From: Rikenellaceae bacterium
Lineage (GTDB): Bacteria > Bacteroidota > Bacteroidia > Bacteroidales > Rikenellaceae
Reading direction: 5' to 3'
Assembly: GCA_015059805.1 (NCBI GenBank)
Contig: SUZO01000003.1
Span: 62,001 to 126,000 of the forward strand
Length of the DNA stretch: 64,000 nt
Shown: piece after piece, positions 1 to 10,302 of the stretch
How positions within the stretch are numbered: the first letter of the stretch is position 1
Layout: the number at the start of each line of letters is the position of its first letter
Notes under the pieces: generated by a model
Database searches by the model: none
What the model saw: the letters and a program-made list of their open reading frames with translations, nothing else
What the model was told of the DNA's origin: nothing
Program-made: the position numbers and the translations under genes

Positions 1-1
1 C

Positions 2-1036
2 GCCTATACTGGTATTCGCCTTGGTGACTATCCAAATGCTAACGTAGGCTGGGAGACAGTGCGTAAGTTTAACGTAGGTCTTGATTTGTCACTGTTTGGC
101 AAGTTCAAGTTGCAGATGGACTACTTTAAGGATAACCGTAGTGGAATCTTCCTCCAGGCATCATCTATTCCAGAGATTGCAGGTCTTACAAATAAACCAT
201 ACATCAACGTTGGTAAGATGCGCAACGAGGGTTTTGATGCCTCTATTGAGTACCACCAGAAGTTTGGTCAGGTAGATGTTACCGCTCGTGCAAACTTTAC
301 CTACGCCCACAATACTATCCTTGATAACGACCAGCCAGATTGGGAGTACCTCTACCAGAACCGTATCGGTCAGAGTAACTGGCAGACTTTTGGTCTTGTA
401 GCAGATGGTCTATTCCAGAGTCAGGAGGAGATTGACTCATGGCCTGAGCAGCAGTTTGGCGAGGTTAAACCTGGAGATATTCGTTATATTGATATTAACG
501 GTGACGGCGTTGTCAATGACTACGATAAGAAGCCTATCGGTTTCCCTAATGTTCCAGAAATCTCATATGGTTTTGGCGCATCAGTACGTTGGAAGGGTTT
601 TGATGTCTCTGTATTCTTCCAGGGCGTTGATAATGTAAACTTCTTTATCAACAACACCTTCACTCAGCCATTTAGCGCAACAAAGAATCGCCACTCAAAT
701 GTCTTCTCAGACCTCTATGGCAACTACTGGACAGAGAATAACCGCGATGCTAAGTATCCACGCCTCTCTATCGGTACTAACAACAATAACAACCAGACCT
801 CTACCTACTGGATGGTTGATGGTCGTTATATCCGCCTAAAGAATGCTGAGATTGGATACACTCTTCCTAAGCGCATTATGTCAAAGGCTCATATTGACCG
901 CCTGAGAATCTATCTGTCGGGTATGAACCTGCTGACATTCTCACCATTTAAGTTGTGGGACCCAGACTTGCAGACTGGTGCAGCAAACTATCCTAACAAT
1001 AGAGTTTATAACATTGGTGTAACCCTTGTATTCTAA
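2..1036 (+). CDS. SusC/RagA-type TonB-linked outer membrane protein, C-terminal part (5' truncated by window edge)
   Basis: Frame is open from base 2 (AYTGIRLGDYPNANVGWETVRKFNVGLD...); C-terminal beta-barrel motifs (YIRLKNAEIGYTLP, GMNLLTFSPFKLWDPD, NIGVTLVF) typical of SusC; followed directly by SusD. Confidence 0.95.
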   Translation, partial: AYTGIRLGDYPNANVGWETVRKFNVGLDLSLFGKFKLQMDYFKDNRSGIFLQASSIPEIAGLTNKPYINVGKMRNEGFDASIEYHQKFGQVDVTARANFTYAHNTILDNDQPDWEYLYQNRIGQSNWQTFGLVADGLFQSQEEIDSWPEQQFGEVKPGDIRYIDINGDGVVNDYDKKPIGFPNVPEISYGFGASVRWKGFDVSVFFQGVDNVNFFINNTFTQPFSATKNRHSNVFSDLYGNYWTENNRDAKYPRLSIGTNNNNNQTSTYWMVDGRYIRLKNAEIGYTLPKRIMSKAHIDRLRIYLSGMNLLTFSPFKLWDPDLQTGAANYPNNRVYNIGVTLVF

Positions 1037-1042
1037 GCAGCT

Positions 1043-2917
1043 ATGAACAAATATATCATTATACTTATATCAATTCTTTCTCTTGGTATGTCAAGCTGTG
1101 ACTCATTCCTTGAGCGACAGCCAGACGAGCCACAGACATCTGAGAATATCTTTGAGAAGCGCATTACAACATTCCAGTACCTTGCAAATGTGTATGCGTG
1201 GATAAATAACGAGACTGACCCATCTGGTCAGAATAACATCTTCACACCATCTTCTGATGAGTGTTCAGTATCCTTTGGAAACCGTTGGTTCCGCCTCTTC
1301 AATAACGGTACTTGGCAAGTATCATCAAATCCAAGTTCATTCCTCACTAAGAACTACTCTCTCTATTGGAAGGGTATTCGTGAGGCGAGCTACTTTATGG
1401 AGAATGTTCACCGCTGCCCAGAGCTTACTGAGCAGGAGGTTAAGGAGTGGATTGCTGAGGCTCGTTTCCTACGTGCATACTACTACTTCAGCCTTATGCG
1501 TATGTGGGGTCCAGTGCCTATCCTTGGCGAGTCACCAGTAGACTACTCAAGCCAGGAGATTCGTGATATTGACCGCAACACTTGGGACGAGTGTGTAGAT
1601 TGGCTCAGCAATCAGTGTGACCTTGCTGCAGCAGATTTGCTCCTTGAGCAGTCAAGTACTTGGTTGGGTCGTGCTACTAAGGGTGCTGCACTTGCTCTCA
1701 AGTCTCGTCTATTGCTCTATTCTGCTCGTCCACTGTTTAATGGTAACCCAACCTATCAGGGTATGAAGAACTACTATGGCAACGACCTATTCCCACAGGC
1801 GGTAGATGCCCAGAAGTGGGTCAAGGCTGCTCAGGCTGCTGAGGCTGTGATGGATTTGGGTCTGTATCAGATTATCGGCGAGAACGATGGTCTGCCGTAT
1901 GAGAGCTGGCGCAAGGTATTCCTTGAGCGTTGGAATGATGAGCTTATCTTTGCTCGTCAGAATACCTCTTACAACTGGCGCGTAGCAACCACACCTGAGG
2001 GCGTTGGTGGTCGTGCTTATGGTGGTGTCGGTGTGACTCAGAAGCTTGTAGATGCTTTTGCCCTTGAAAATGGTGTCTATCCTATCACTGGATATTACAA
2101 TGATGGTCAGCCAATTATTGACCAGAAAGCAGTAGAGAGCGGCTATTCAGAGAGTGACTTTGTCTCGTTCAAGCACCCAATTCTTGGCTCAACTCGCCAG
2201 ACATATAAGATGTATGTAGGTCGTGAGCCACGTTTCTATATGTCAGTGTTCTGGAGCGGACTTAACTGGATAGGTGGTGAGAATGTTGTCAATGATATTC
2301 AGCTATATAAAGGTGGTAACTCATATACAGGCTCATCAGATAACTACACTACAACTGGTTATCTGCCATTTAAGTTCACCTCTACAACTTACAATACCAA
2401 GGCTGCAGGTACAACAAACTGGGAGCCTATTACATGGTCACTATTCCGCTATGCCGAGACCCTTCTTAACTACGCTGAGGCTGTTGCTCACTGCGTAGAG
2501 GCTGGCGTTGGCGGCTACACTGCTCAGGATGCTCTTACTGCAGTAAATCGCATTCGTACCCGCGCTGGCGTGCCAGCTCTGGAGAGTGTCTACCCAGAGG
2601 TTAGCTCAGATATGCAACTGCTTGTGAAGATGATTCTGCGTGAGCGTCAGATTGAGCTTAACTTTGAGAATCACCGCTACTTTGATACCCGAACAAATCT
2701 CCTTTCAGAGGTTGAGGATGCAGGTAATGTCTACGGTATGAATGTGGAGGCGACTAACGATAGCTCTACAAGCGACTATTGGAAGCGTACAGTTATCCCA
2801 CATGATGGTGGTAACCGCCCTTCTACCCGTGTATTTACAAAGCGTCAGTATCTGCTGCCGTTCTATCAGAGCGAGGTGGATCGTCTGAATAATCTGACGC
2901 AGAACTGGGGTTGGTAA
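1043..2917 (+). CDS. SusD/RagB family nutrient-binding outer membrane lipoprotein
   Basis: Lipobox (LGMSSCDSFLERQP), EARFLRAYYYFSLMRMWGPVPI motif, C-terminal RERQIELNFENHRYFDTR; 6 nt after the SusC stop. Confidence 0.95.
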   Translation: MNKYIIILISILSLGMSSCDSFLERQPDEPQTSENIFEKRITTFQYLANVYAWINNETDPSGQNNIFTPSSDECSVSFGNRWFRLFNNGTWQVSSNPSSFLTKNYSLYWKGIREASYFMENVHRCPELTEQEVKEWIAEARFLRAYYYFSLMRMWGPVPILGESPVDYSSQEIRDIDRNTWDECVDWLSNQCDLAAADLLLEQSSTWLGRATKGAALALKSRLLLYSARPLFNGNPTYQGMKNYYGNDLFPQAVDAQKWVKAAQAAEAVMDLGLYQIIGENDGLPYESWRKVFLERWNDELIFARQNTSYNWRVATTPEGVGGRAYGGVGVTQKLVDAFALENGVYPITGYYNDGQPIIDQKAVESGYSESDFVSFKHPILGSTRQTYKMYVGREPRFYMSVFWSGLNWIGGENVVNDIQLYKGGNSYTGSSDNYTTTGYLPFKFTSTTYNTKAAGTTNWEPITWSLFRYAETLLNYAEAVAHCVEAGVGGYTAQDALTAVNRIRTRAGVPALESVYPEVSSDMQLLVKMILRERQIELNFENHRYFDTRTNLLSEVEDAGNVYGMNVEATNDSSTSDYWKRTVIPHDGGNRPSTRVFTKRQYLLPFYQSEVDRLNNLTQNWGW

Positions 2918-2938
2918 TTTTATAAAAATAGTAAGACA

Positions 2939-4336
2939 ATGAAAAAGTTATATATCATTCTATGTGCAGTGTTGGCTCTGGGAGTATCTTGTCAGAACAA
3001 CCGCGATAATAATCTTACCGAGGCACATATCTATATTGTCAATAGCGGATTGCAGAGCGTTGAGTTTTACGACCTTGATAGTGAGCCTACAGCCTCTGTA
3101 GCAATCCATCGTAGTGGCTATTTTGGCGTTGATGCTACTGTGAACGTTGAGGTTTCGGAGCAGGCGCTCGTTGATTATAATAGTGCTAATGGTACCGATT
3201 ATCAGATGTTGGATGCTCAGAGCTATGCTCTTAATGCTCAGAGTGTTGCTATCGGAAAGGATGAGCGTGTAGGTAACATTGAGGTAGCCTTTGATTATGA
3301 TACTGTAGCCTCTCTTGATAGCAACCATAAGTATGTTGTGCCACTTGTTATCTCATCAGATATTGCTGTTACTGAGGGCAAGGAGGTGGTGCTTCTGAGT
3401 CCAAAGATGCTCCCTGCAGAGATATTCTTTGCGCCTAATAGAGTTGAGACTGTTCTTTGGAGTAAGGAGTCTGCAAGCGTTTGGAAGCGCGATTTGAAGG
3501 TTACCGTACCTTTTGTCAATCCTACAGATGTGACTATTACTTTGGATACATCAAATAAGGCATTTGAGCTAATTAACAATGGCGCTAAGGCGTGGTATAA
3601 CCTTGCCCCTGCAGATGCGTTCCAGATTACTGGCGATGCTACTCTTGTTGCAGGTAGCTCGGAGCTCACTATCACTTTGGAGGTAGACCTTGCAAAGTTG
3701 CCAAGTGTATATCGCTGCTCTATTCCGGTGGTTATGACTGCAAATTCTGAGAATTTTGCAATCAATGAGCAGAACTTCTACTATCTGCTTCACCTTCAGC
3801 AGGATGGCATTACTCCAACTATTGTAGATGCTGGTGACCGTCGTCAGAAGTGGTCTTTGTTAGAGTGTAACTCTTGCCATGGCAATATGACTGGTACTAC
3901 TAATAACTATTTCCACATGATTGATGGAAATGTAACAACCTTCTGGCACTCTGGTTATAATTCAAGCTCATTTATCAATGAAAATATCAGCTGCTCTGTC
4001 AATAATCCATATATCGTTGCTTGGAATTTGGAGGCGGTGCATAACCTTGTTGCTGTAGAGCTTACTCGTCGTGACTATCAGGACTATATCGCTGGTTATA
4101 TTGAGGTCTCTGAGGATAGTTATACCTGGAGCAAGGTGGCTACATTTGACCATATTGCAGAGTGTAACGGAAATAAATCTATGGTAGGACCACTCCGCTA
4201 TGAGTTTAATGGCGATGCTGCTGTGCAGTATGTTCGCGTATGTGTTACTAACTGTCAGCGTGGTACAGCTGTGGCTACATATGCAAATATCGCCGAGTTT
4301 AACGTTCTTGAGGCTACTGTCGGCACTATAGAATAA
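2939..4336 (+). CDS. DUF1735-type lipoprotein with C-terminal F5/8 (discoidin-like) carbohydrate-binding domain
   Basis: Lipobox LGVSCQNN; PUL position after SusD; C-terminal MIDGNVTTFWHSGY...VAVELTRRDYQDYIAGYIEVS resembles a discoidin domain. Confidence 0.75.
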   Translation: MKKLYIILCAVLALGVSCQNNRDNNLTEAHIYIVNSGLQSVEFYDLDSEPTASVAIHRSGYFGVDATVNVEVSEQALVDYNSANGTDYQMLDAQSYALNAQSVAIGKDERVGNIEVAFDYDTVASLDSNHKYVVPLVISSDIAVTEGKEVVLLSPKMLPAEIFFAPNRVETVLWSKESASVWKRDLKVTVPFVNPTDVTITLDTSNKAFELINNGAKAWYNLAPADAFQITGDATLVAGSSELTITLEVDLAKLPSVYRCSIPVVMTANSENFAINEQNFYYLLHLQQDGITPTIVDAGDRRQKWSLLECNSCHGNMTGTTNNYFHMIDGNVTTFWHSGYNSSSFINENISCSVNNPYIVAWNLEAVHNLVAVELTRRDYQDYIAGYIEVSEDSYTWSKVATFDHIAECNGNKSMVGPLRYEFNGDAAVQYVRVCVTNCQRGTAVATYANIAEFNVLEATVGTIE

Positions 4337-4344
4337 CAATAATT

Positions 4345-4375
4345 GCGACACTATCCAATAGTGGGGTAGTGTCGC
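4345..4375 (+). terminator. Stem-loop between two PUL genes
   Basis: gcgacactatcc-aatagtg-gggtagtgtcgc hairpin just after the 2939..4336 stop; not followed by a long T-run. Confidence 0.45.
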
Positions 4376-4390
4376 CATTTCTATCAAAAA

Positions 4391-6160
4391 ATGAAGAGGT
4401 TTTTACTAATACTGATAACTCTTTGCGCCATCTGCTTATGGGGGTGTAGTGAAGAGTTGCCAAGTCCAACTCTCCCTGATACGGAGCAGGGTAAGGGTGA
4501 CAATAATGAGGACAAGGAGGATGATAAGACCGATGATGGCGGGGGACAGAGTAAGCCTGAGCAAGTTGTTGTTAATGGTACTGTGATAGATAGCGCTACC
4601 AATCTGTATGGCGTTGTTACTGATGCTCAGAGTGGTGCTGGTATTGAGAATATTGTTGTCAGCGACGGCTTTGTCTGCGTGCAGACGGACAAAAATGGTG
4701 TTTATCAGATTGTCCGAAATCAAAATGCTACAATGGTCTTTATGACTATTCCCGCTCACTATCAGATTCCTGTAGATAACGGTAATCACCCTGCATTTTA
4801 CAAGCGATATACTGTTGCAAAGGATGAGAAGTTTCGCCATGATTTCACTCTCAGTCTGCTTCCTGGTGGCAAGGAGAGTCGATTTACGCTGCTCACCTTA
4901 GCCGATATTCAGGTCAATGATAATGAGGATGTAGAGCGTTTTCGTACTGAGACAATGCCAGATATTGACGATTTGGCATCGACACTTGTCAATCCATACG
5001 GTGTTACGCTCGGCGATGTGACTAACAAGAACGCCTCTGTTATGTGGACCAAGGTAAAGCAGGCGATGGCAAACCGTAGCCTGGTCTTTATGCAGTGTAT
5101 GGGTAATCACGACCATCTGAATGAGTTTTCGCCTAACGACCATAGCAAGGTGACTACATTTTGGAAGAGCGTTGAGAACTTCCAGAGATATTTTGGACCG
5201 CAGAACTACTCCTTTGACCGTAGCGATACACATATCGTTGTTATGGATAATGCTCTGCATGGCGAGACTCCGCCAGATGGAACATACGAGTATGCAGCAG
5301 GCTTCTTTGATTGGCAACTTGAGTGGCTAAAGCAGGATTTGAGCTATGTACCTAAGGATAAGATGGTCCTCTTATGCTGTCACATCCCATTTAGAAATGG
5401 TACGGGCGGAAATCACTCAAATGCTCGCTATCGTCAGGATGTGCTCAATCTACTCTCTGAGTATAAGGAGGCGCACCTAATGATTGGACATACGCACAGA
5501 AATCGCAACTGGATTCACACGGTAAATGGTAAGCAGATTTACGAGCATATCCACGGCGCTGTTTGTGGTGGTATGTGGCACTCAACAACCAATGTAGATG
5601 GCACGCCAAATGGCTATGGTGTCTACGAGATTGAGGGTAATACTATCAAGGATTGGTACTATAAGGGTACTGGCTGCAGTAGTAATATGCAGATTCGTGC
5701 ATACGATGGTGGTCAGCTCTACTACGACCCTCGCTTTAGTAAGAATCAGCCATCAAAACCACACACTTTCCCAGAATATACTTGGGGACTTGATGGTCAC
5801 ATTATCGCCAATATTTGGAATATTGAGCATGGTAGCTGGGATGTATCACTATGGCAGAATGGCAAAAAGGTCTGCACAATGGAGAAACTCAATGACAGAG
5901 ATTGGTGGGTTGCCTATTGGTATATGGAGGTCTACTGCACAACCAACGATGGTTATCGAGGCGATACGGTCCACCTCTACAAGGGTAAACTTGCCGACCC
6001 AAATGCGCCATTTACTATTCGCGCCATTGATAAGAGTGGTAAGCGTAAGACGATGACCTGCTCAGAGCTCACTACCGATTTTACTGGTGTTATTGGCGAC
6101 TTTATAACCCAAGAAGAGATGGAGGTAAGCACGCTCTCGCTCCCTGAAAATGAGTGGTAA
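4391..6160 (+). CDS. Calcineurin-like metallophosphoesterase lipoprotein (PUL-associated)
   Basis: Lipobox CLWGCSEE; LADIQVND, GNHDH, HTHRN metallophosphatase motifs; N-terminal carboxypeptidase-regulatory-like segment (GVVTDAQSGAGIENIVVSDG). Confidence 0.85.
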   Translation: MKRFLLILITLCAICLWGCSEELPSPTLPDTEQGKGDNNEDKEDDKTDDGGGQSKPEQVVVNGTVIDSATNLYGVVTDAQSGAGIENIVVSDGFVCVQTDKNGVYQIVRNQNATMVFMTIPAHYQIPVDNGNHPAFYKRYTVAKDEKFRHDFTLSLLPGGKESRFTLLTLADIQVNDNEDVERFRTETMPDIDDLASTLVNPYGVTLGDVTNKNASVMWTKVKQAMANRSLVFMQCMGNHDHLNEFSPNDHSKVTTFWKSVENFQRYFGPQNYSFDRSDTHIVVMDNALHGETPPDGTYEYAAGFFDWQLEWLKQDLSYVPKDKMVLLCCHIPFRNGTGGNHSNARYRQDVLNLLSEYKEAHLMIGHTHRNRNWIHTVNGKQIYEHIHGAVCGGMWHSTTNVDGTPNGYGVYEIEGNTIKDWYYKGTGCSSNMQIRAYDGGQLYYDPRFSKNQPSKPHTFPEYTWGLDGHIIANIWNIEHGSWDVSLWQNGKKVCTMEKLNDRDWWVAYWYMEVYCTTNDGYRGDTVHLYKGKLADPNAPFTIRAIDKSGKRKTMTCSELTTDFTGVIGDFITQEEMEVSTLSLPENEW

Positions 6161-6177
6161 AAAGAGATTAAACCTAT

Positions 6178-7845
6178 TTGAATATGAAAAAAATTATTGC
6201 ATTACTCGCTTTTGCTGTGGCGGTAAATTCACTGCCAGTTGTAGCACAGCAGCCAGCCGAGGTGGAGATTCCCGACCTGTCGGCTTACATTCTAACTCCA
6301 AAACCGGCAAAGACTCCGCGTATCAATGGTGCTAAAGTGTTTGGTCTGCGCCCAGGTTCAAAGTGTCTATATACTATTGCCGCAACTGGTGAGCGTCCGA
6401 TGACTTTTACTGTAGGAAACCTTCCAAAGGGTCTAAAGTTTGATGCCGAGAAGGGACAGATTACTGGCTCTGTTAAAAAACGCGGTACTTACCATGTTAT
6501 GGTCACTGCAACCAATGCACTGGGTAGCTACTCTCGTGAACTTCGTATCGTTGTGGGTGATAATATCGCCCTTACGCCTCCGATGGGTTGGAACTCATGG
6601 AACTGTTGGGCAAGAGATGTTACTCAGGAGCAGGTGCTCTCCTCTGCTCGCGCTATGGTAAGCTCTGGCCTTATAAACCACGGCTGGACATATATCAACA
6701 TAGATGATGGCTGGCAGGGTAAGCGTGGCGGTAAGTATAATGCTATTCAGCCAAATACAAAATTCCCAGATATGAAGGCACTTACTCGTGAAGTGCACGA
6801 TATGGGTCTTAAGCTGGGTATCTACTCAGTGCCTTGGGTAGGAACGTATGCAGCGCATATTGGTAGCTACTCTGATAATCCAGATGGTGAGAATCAGTGG
6901 ATTAAGGATGGTCTGCACAACGAGCACTACCGCTATCAGAAGAAGGACCCAGATGCAAACTACTGGCAGGATAGAAAGGAGTACTACCATCACGGCAAAT
7001 ACTCATTTGTTGAGGCGGATGTAAAGCAGTGGGAAGAGTGGGAGATTGACTATCTGAAGTACGACTGGAGTCCAAATACAAAGTACCACACTAAGGAGAT
7101 GTTTGATGCTCTGCGACGCCTTGACCGCGACATAGTTTTGAGCCTTTCAAACTCTGCACCTCTTGCTGACGCTCCATTTACTATGGAGCACGCAGAGTGC
7201 TGGCGTACTACAGGCGATATCCGCGACACTTGGAAGAGCATTAACTCTATCGGCTTCTCGCAGGATAAGTGGATACCATTCTGCCGCCCTGGCGCTTGGC
7301 CAGATGCAGATATGCTCGTTGTAGGTCTTGTGGGTTGGGGTCCGAAGCTCCACTATACAAAGCTTACTGCAGACGAACAATATACCCACATGAGCCTCTG
7401 GGCGCTCTTTGCCTCACCGCTGCTTATTGGTTGCGATATGGCGCGATTGGATGAGTTTACACTCTCACTGCTTACAAACGATGAGGTTATTGAGGTAAAT
7501 CAGGATCCATTAGGCTTCCACGCAGTGCCTGTATGGCGCAAGAAGGATGGCAGTCAGGTTATCTATGTTAAGCACCTTGAGGATGGTAGCCTTGCTGTAG
7601 GTATGTTCAATCGCGGTGAGAAGCCTGCAAATATCAGTATCAACCCACGCATGTTGGGTCTTTATGACGGCAATCGCACTGTGCGCGATTTGTGGCGTCA
7701 GAAGGATGTCGGTACTCTTACTGATGACCGTGGCGAGCGCTATACAGCCCTTGTGCCAGCTCATGGCGTAGTGCTTGTAAAGGTCTATCCAGGCAATTCA
7801 GACAAGCAATATACTGACAAGGTTACATACATTAAGAAGAGGTAA
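6178..7845 (+). CDS. Glycoside hydrolase family 27 (alpha-galactosidase-like) with N-terminal Ig-like domain
   Basis: TPPMGWNSWNCWARDV, YINIDDGWQG, IDYLKYDWSP, RTTGDIRDTW motifs; signal peptide. Confidence 0.9.
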   Translation: MNMKKIIALLAFAVAVNSLPVVAQQPAEVEIPDLSAYILTPKPAKTPRINGAKVFGLRPGSKCLYTIAATGERPMTFTVGNLPKGLKFDAEKGQITGSVKKRGTYHVMVTATNALGSYSRELRIVVGDNIALTPPMGWNSWNCWARDVTQEQVLSSARAMVSSGLINHGWTYINIDDGWQGKRGGKYNAIQPNTKFPDMKALTREVHDMGLKLGIYSVPWVGTYAAHIGSYSDNPDGENQWIKDGLHNEHYRYQKKDPDANYWQDRKEYYHHGKYSFVEADVKQWEEWEIDYLKYDWSPNTKYHTKEMFDALRRLDRDIVLSLSNSAPLADAPFTMEHAECWRTTGDIRDTWKSINSIGFSQDKWIPFCRPGAWPDADMLVVGLVGWGPKLHYTKLTADEQYTHMSLWALFASPLLIGCDMARLDEFTLSLLTNDEVIEVNQDPLGFHAVPVWRKKDGSQVIYVKHLEDGSLAVGMFNRGEKPANISINPRMLGLYDGNRTVRDLWRQKDVGTLTDDRGERYTALVPAHGVVLVKVYPGNSDKQYTDKVTYIKKR

Positions 7846-7864
7846 GATGCCCCTTATATAGATG

Positions 7865-7906
7865 AATTACCAGCGAAGAGTAACTCTTTGCTGGTAATTT
7901 TTTTTA
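7865..7906 (+). terminator. Rho-independent terminator of the PUL operon
   Basis: aattaccagcgaagag-taa-ctctttgctggtaatt followed by a T-run. Confidence 0.8.
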
Positions 7907-7936
7907 GCCATATAGCCTATTTGCTCTTTTCGTAAA

Positions 7937-8578
7937 TTGTTATTAACTTTGCAACGGATTATGTATATAACTATGGTAGTAGATACTATAAACGAATACT
8001 TAAAGAGCAATCGTAGGCTTATCATCCCCACTTTTGGTGCATTTGTTGTCAAGGGTGATGGTGATATTATCTTCTCGGAGTTACTTAAAAACGATGACGG
8101 TATCTTGCGAGCTCTATTGGTTGCCAAGGGTATGAGAGAGATTGAGGCAGCGGGAAAGATTGACCGTTTTATCTTTGAGATAAGGCATGCGCTTATGCAG
8201 TGCAATGTCTGCCCAGTGGCAGATTTGGGTACTTTCCACCGTTCAGCCGAGGGGGTTATAACCTTTGACTCTACTAAGCCTGCCGTTGTGGCAATACCTG
8301 CGGCGGCAGAGCCTGTAAGACCTACAGCAGTGACAACTCCAATATCTCCAGTGACACCTATACCAGTTTCAACTCCTTCAGCTGCGCCTCGTAAGGGTGC
8401 AAATAAGCGCCGCAGTGGTGGCTTTGTGATGTGGTTTGCTGGCATTGTTATCCTCGGAGCACTCTTGGCGTTAGCATACGGTATCTACACTATGGTCACT
8501 GTGCCGAGTGATGATTTAGATGCACAGATGGATGCACAGCGCATACCGATGATAGAGATTCCTCAAAATGTGGAGTAG
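7937..8578 (+). CDS. HU-like (CCDC81-type) DNA-binding domain protein with C-terminal TM segment; true start may be an internal ATG
   Basis: INEYLKSNRRLIIPTFGAFVVKGDGDIIFSELLKNDDGIL resembles prokaryotic HU-like domains; TM helix GGFVMWFAGIVILGALLALAYGIY; AACTTTG promoter motif upstream. Confidence 0.65.
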   Translation: MLLTLQRIMYITMVVDTINEYLKSNRRLIIPTFGAFVVKGDGDIIFSELLKNDDGILRALLVAKGMREIEAAGKIDRFIFEIRHALMQCNVCPVADLGTFHRSAEGVITFDSTKPAVVAIPAAAEPVRPTAVTTPISPVTPIPVSTPSAAPRKGANKRRSGGFVMWFAGIVILGALLALAYGIYTMVTVPSDDLDAQMDAQRIPMIEIPQNVE

Positions 8579-9782
8579 TATGGCAGATATAGTATCTATA
8601 AAACAGCGTTTTGGTATTATTGGCAACTCTGAGCTGCTTAATCGCGCCTTGGAGATTGCTCTGCGTGTTGCACCTACAGACTTAACGGTTTTAGTTACCG
8701 GTGAGAGTGGCGTGGGTAAGGAGTTCTTTCCGCAGGTTATCCACTCGGCTTCAGCGCGTAAGCATAATAAGTATGTGGCTGTAAACTGCGGTGCTATCCC
8801 TGAGGGTACAATAGACTCGGAGCTTTTTGGTCACGAGAAGGGAGCCTTTACTGGCGCTGTGGACTCTCGCAAGGGCTACTTTGAGGAGGCTGATGGCGGA
8901 ACAATCTTCCTTGATGAGGTGGGCGAGCTGCCCCTCTCAACGCAGGTGCGTCTGCTGCGTGTGCTTCAGACGGGTGAGTTTATCCGCGTAGGCTCTGCGC
9001 GTGTACAAAAGACCAATGTGAGAGTTGTTGCAGCGACAAATAACAATCTGCAGCGAGCAATCCGCGAGGGTCGTTTCCGTGAGGATTTGTACTATCGCCT
9101 TGCCACTGTGCCAATCACAGTGCCAGCGCTTCGTGAGCGCCCTGAGGATATCTATCTGCTCTTCCGTAAGTTCGCCTCAGATGTCGCTACTCGTTACCGT
9201 ATGCCAGCCATTACCCTTGACAGTGCAGCCAGGAGTATGCTTGAGCACTACCCTTGGCGCGGAAATATTCGCCAGCTCAAGAATGTGGCTGAGCAGATTT
9301 CGGCTATAGAGTCAGAGCGCAATATCACAGCTCCAATACTTGAGCGATACCTCACCCCAGAGCATAATACAACCATGCCGAGCGTTGCTGGTGCAGCGTC
9401 GTTTGATGATATGAATACCGAGCGAGAACTGCTCTATAAGGTTCTCTTTGAGATGCGTGCCGATATTAACGAGATGAAGCAGATTCTCTATCGTATGGGC
9501 GGCTATAGCGCTATGTCGCATGTGCAACCTATGGGTGGTGAGAAGCACCACCATCATGAGGTGGCAGGATTGCTCCCACATGCAGAGCCTCGTGAGGTAG
9601 AGTATGCTGAGGAGATTGTAGACGAAGAGCCACAGCCTGCTACTAAGGCAGATATGCAGAAGGAGCAGATACTGAGGGCTTTGCGCCGTCATAATGGCTC
9701 GCGCCGTGCAGCTGCTGCGGAGTTGTTTATGTCCGAAAGAACGCTCTATCGTCGTATTAAGGAGTTGGGAATTGAAGAGTAA
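8568..9782 (+). CDS. Sigma-54-interacting transcriptional regulator (AAA+ plus Fis-type HTH); start may be 8580
   Basis: GESGVGKE Walker A, ELFGHEKGAFTGA, GGTIFLDEVGELP, C-terminal GSRRAAAAELFMSERTLYRRIKELG HTH. Confidence 0.93.
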   Translation: MWSSMADIVSIKQRFGIIGNSELLNRALEIALRVAPTDLTVLVTGESGVGKEFFPQVIHSASARKHNKYVAVNCGAIPEGTIDSELFGHEKGAFTGAVDSRKGYFEEADGGTIFLDEVGELPLSTQVRLLRVLQTGEFIRVGSARVQKTNVRVVAATNNNLQRAIREGRFREDLYYRLATVPITVPALRERPEDIYLLFRKFASDVATRYRMPAITLDSAARSMLEHYPWRGNIRQLKNVAEQISAIESERNITAPILERYLTPEHNTTMPSVAGAASFDDMNTERELLYKVLFEMRADINEMKQILYRMGGYSAMSHVQPMGGEKHHHHEVAGLLPHAEPREVEYAEEIVDEEPQPATKADMQKEQILRALRRHNGSRRAAAAELFMSERTLYRRIKELGIEE

Positions 9783-9783
9783 G

Positions 9784-10299
9784 ATGTTGATTATGAAAAG
9801 GATATTATTCTCTCTATTGATAGCACTGACGGCTGTTTTTGTGTCGTGTACAGTGAAGTATTCGCTCTCTGGAGCATCTATTCCACCTGATGCCAAGACC
9901 TTTAGTGTGGCATACTTCCCGAACAATGCACCGATGGTTGCGCCTATACTTAGTGCAACGCTTACCGATGAGCTTACACAGCGCTTTGCCAGCCGAACAT
10001 CGCTCGTGCAGGTTGAGGAGGGTGGTGATTTTGCCTTTGAGGGTGAGATTGTGGGCTATAGCTCAACTACTTCGTCTGTATCAAGTGGCGATTATGCGCT
10101 ACAAAATCGTCTGACTATATCTGTGAAGGTGAAGTTTACAAATGCTATTGATGACAAGATGTCGTTCAATAAGAACTTTTCTGCCTATGCAGATTACGAC
10201 TCTACAAAACTGCTTACAGAGGTTGAGAGTGAGCTTATTCCTCAGATTGTCGAGCAACTTGTTACCGATATTTTCCAGGCTGCAGCATCAAATTGGTAG
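9784..10299 (+). CDS. LptE-family LPS assembly lipoprotein
   Basis: Lipobox FVSCTVKYSLSGASIPPDAKTFSVAYFPNNA; synteny between sigma-54 regulator and SecG; start trimmed from the 9694 ORF to the ATG after the upstream stop. Confidence 0.8.
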   Translation: MLIMKRILFSLLIALTAVFVSCTVKYSLSGASIPPDAKTFSVAYFPNNAPMVAPILSATLTDELTQRFASRTSLVQVEEGGDFAFEGEIVGYSSTTSSVSSGDYALQNRLTISVKVKFTNAIDDKMSFNKNFSAYADYDSTKLLTEVESELIPQIVEQLVTDIFQAAASNW

Positions 10300-10302
10300 G
10301 AT

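Noticed and set aside
3295-3765. Minus-strand ORFs 2960..3328, 3295..3765 and 3968..4387 inside the PUL lipoprotein gene
   Set aside because: Antisense to an operon gene, no promoter or domain signature.
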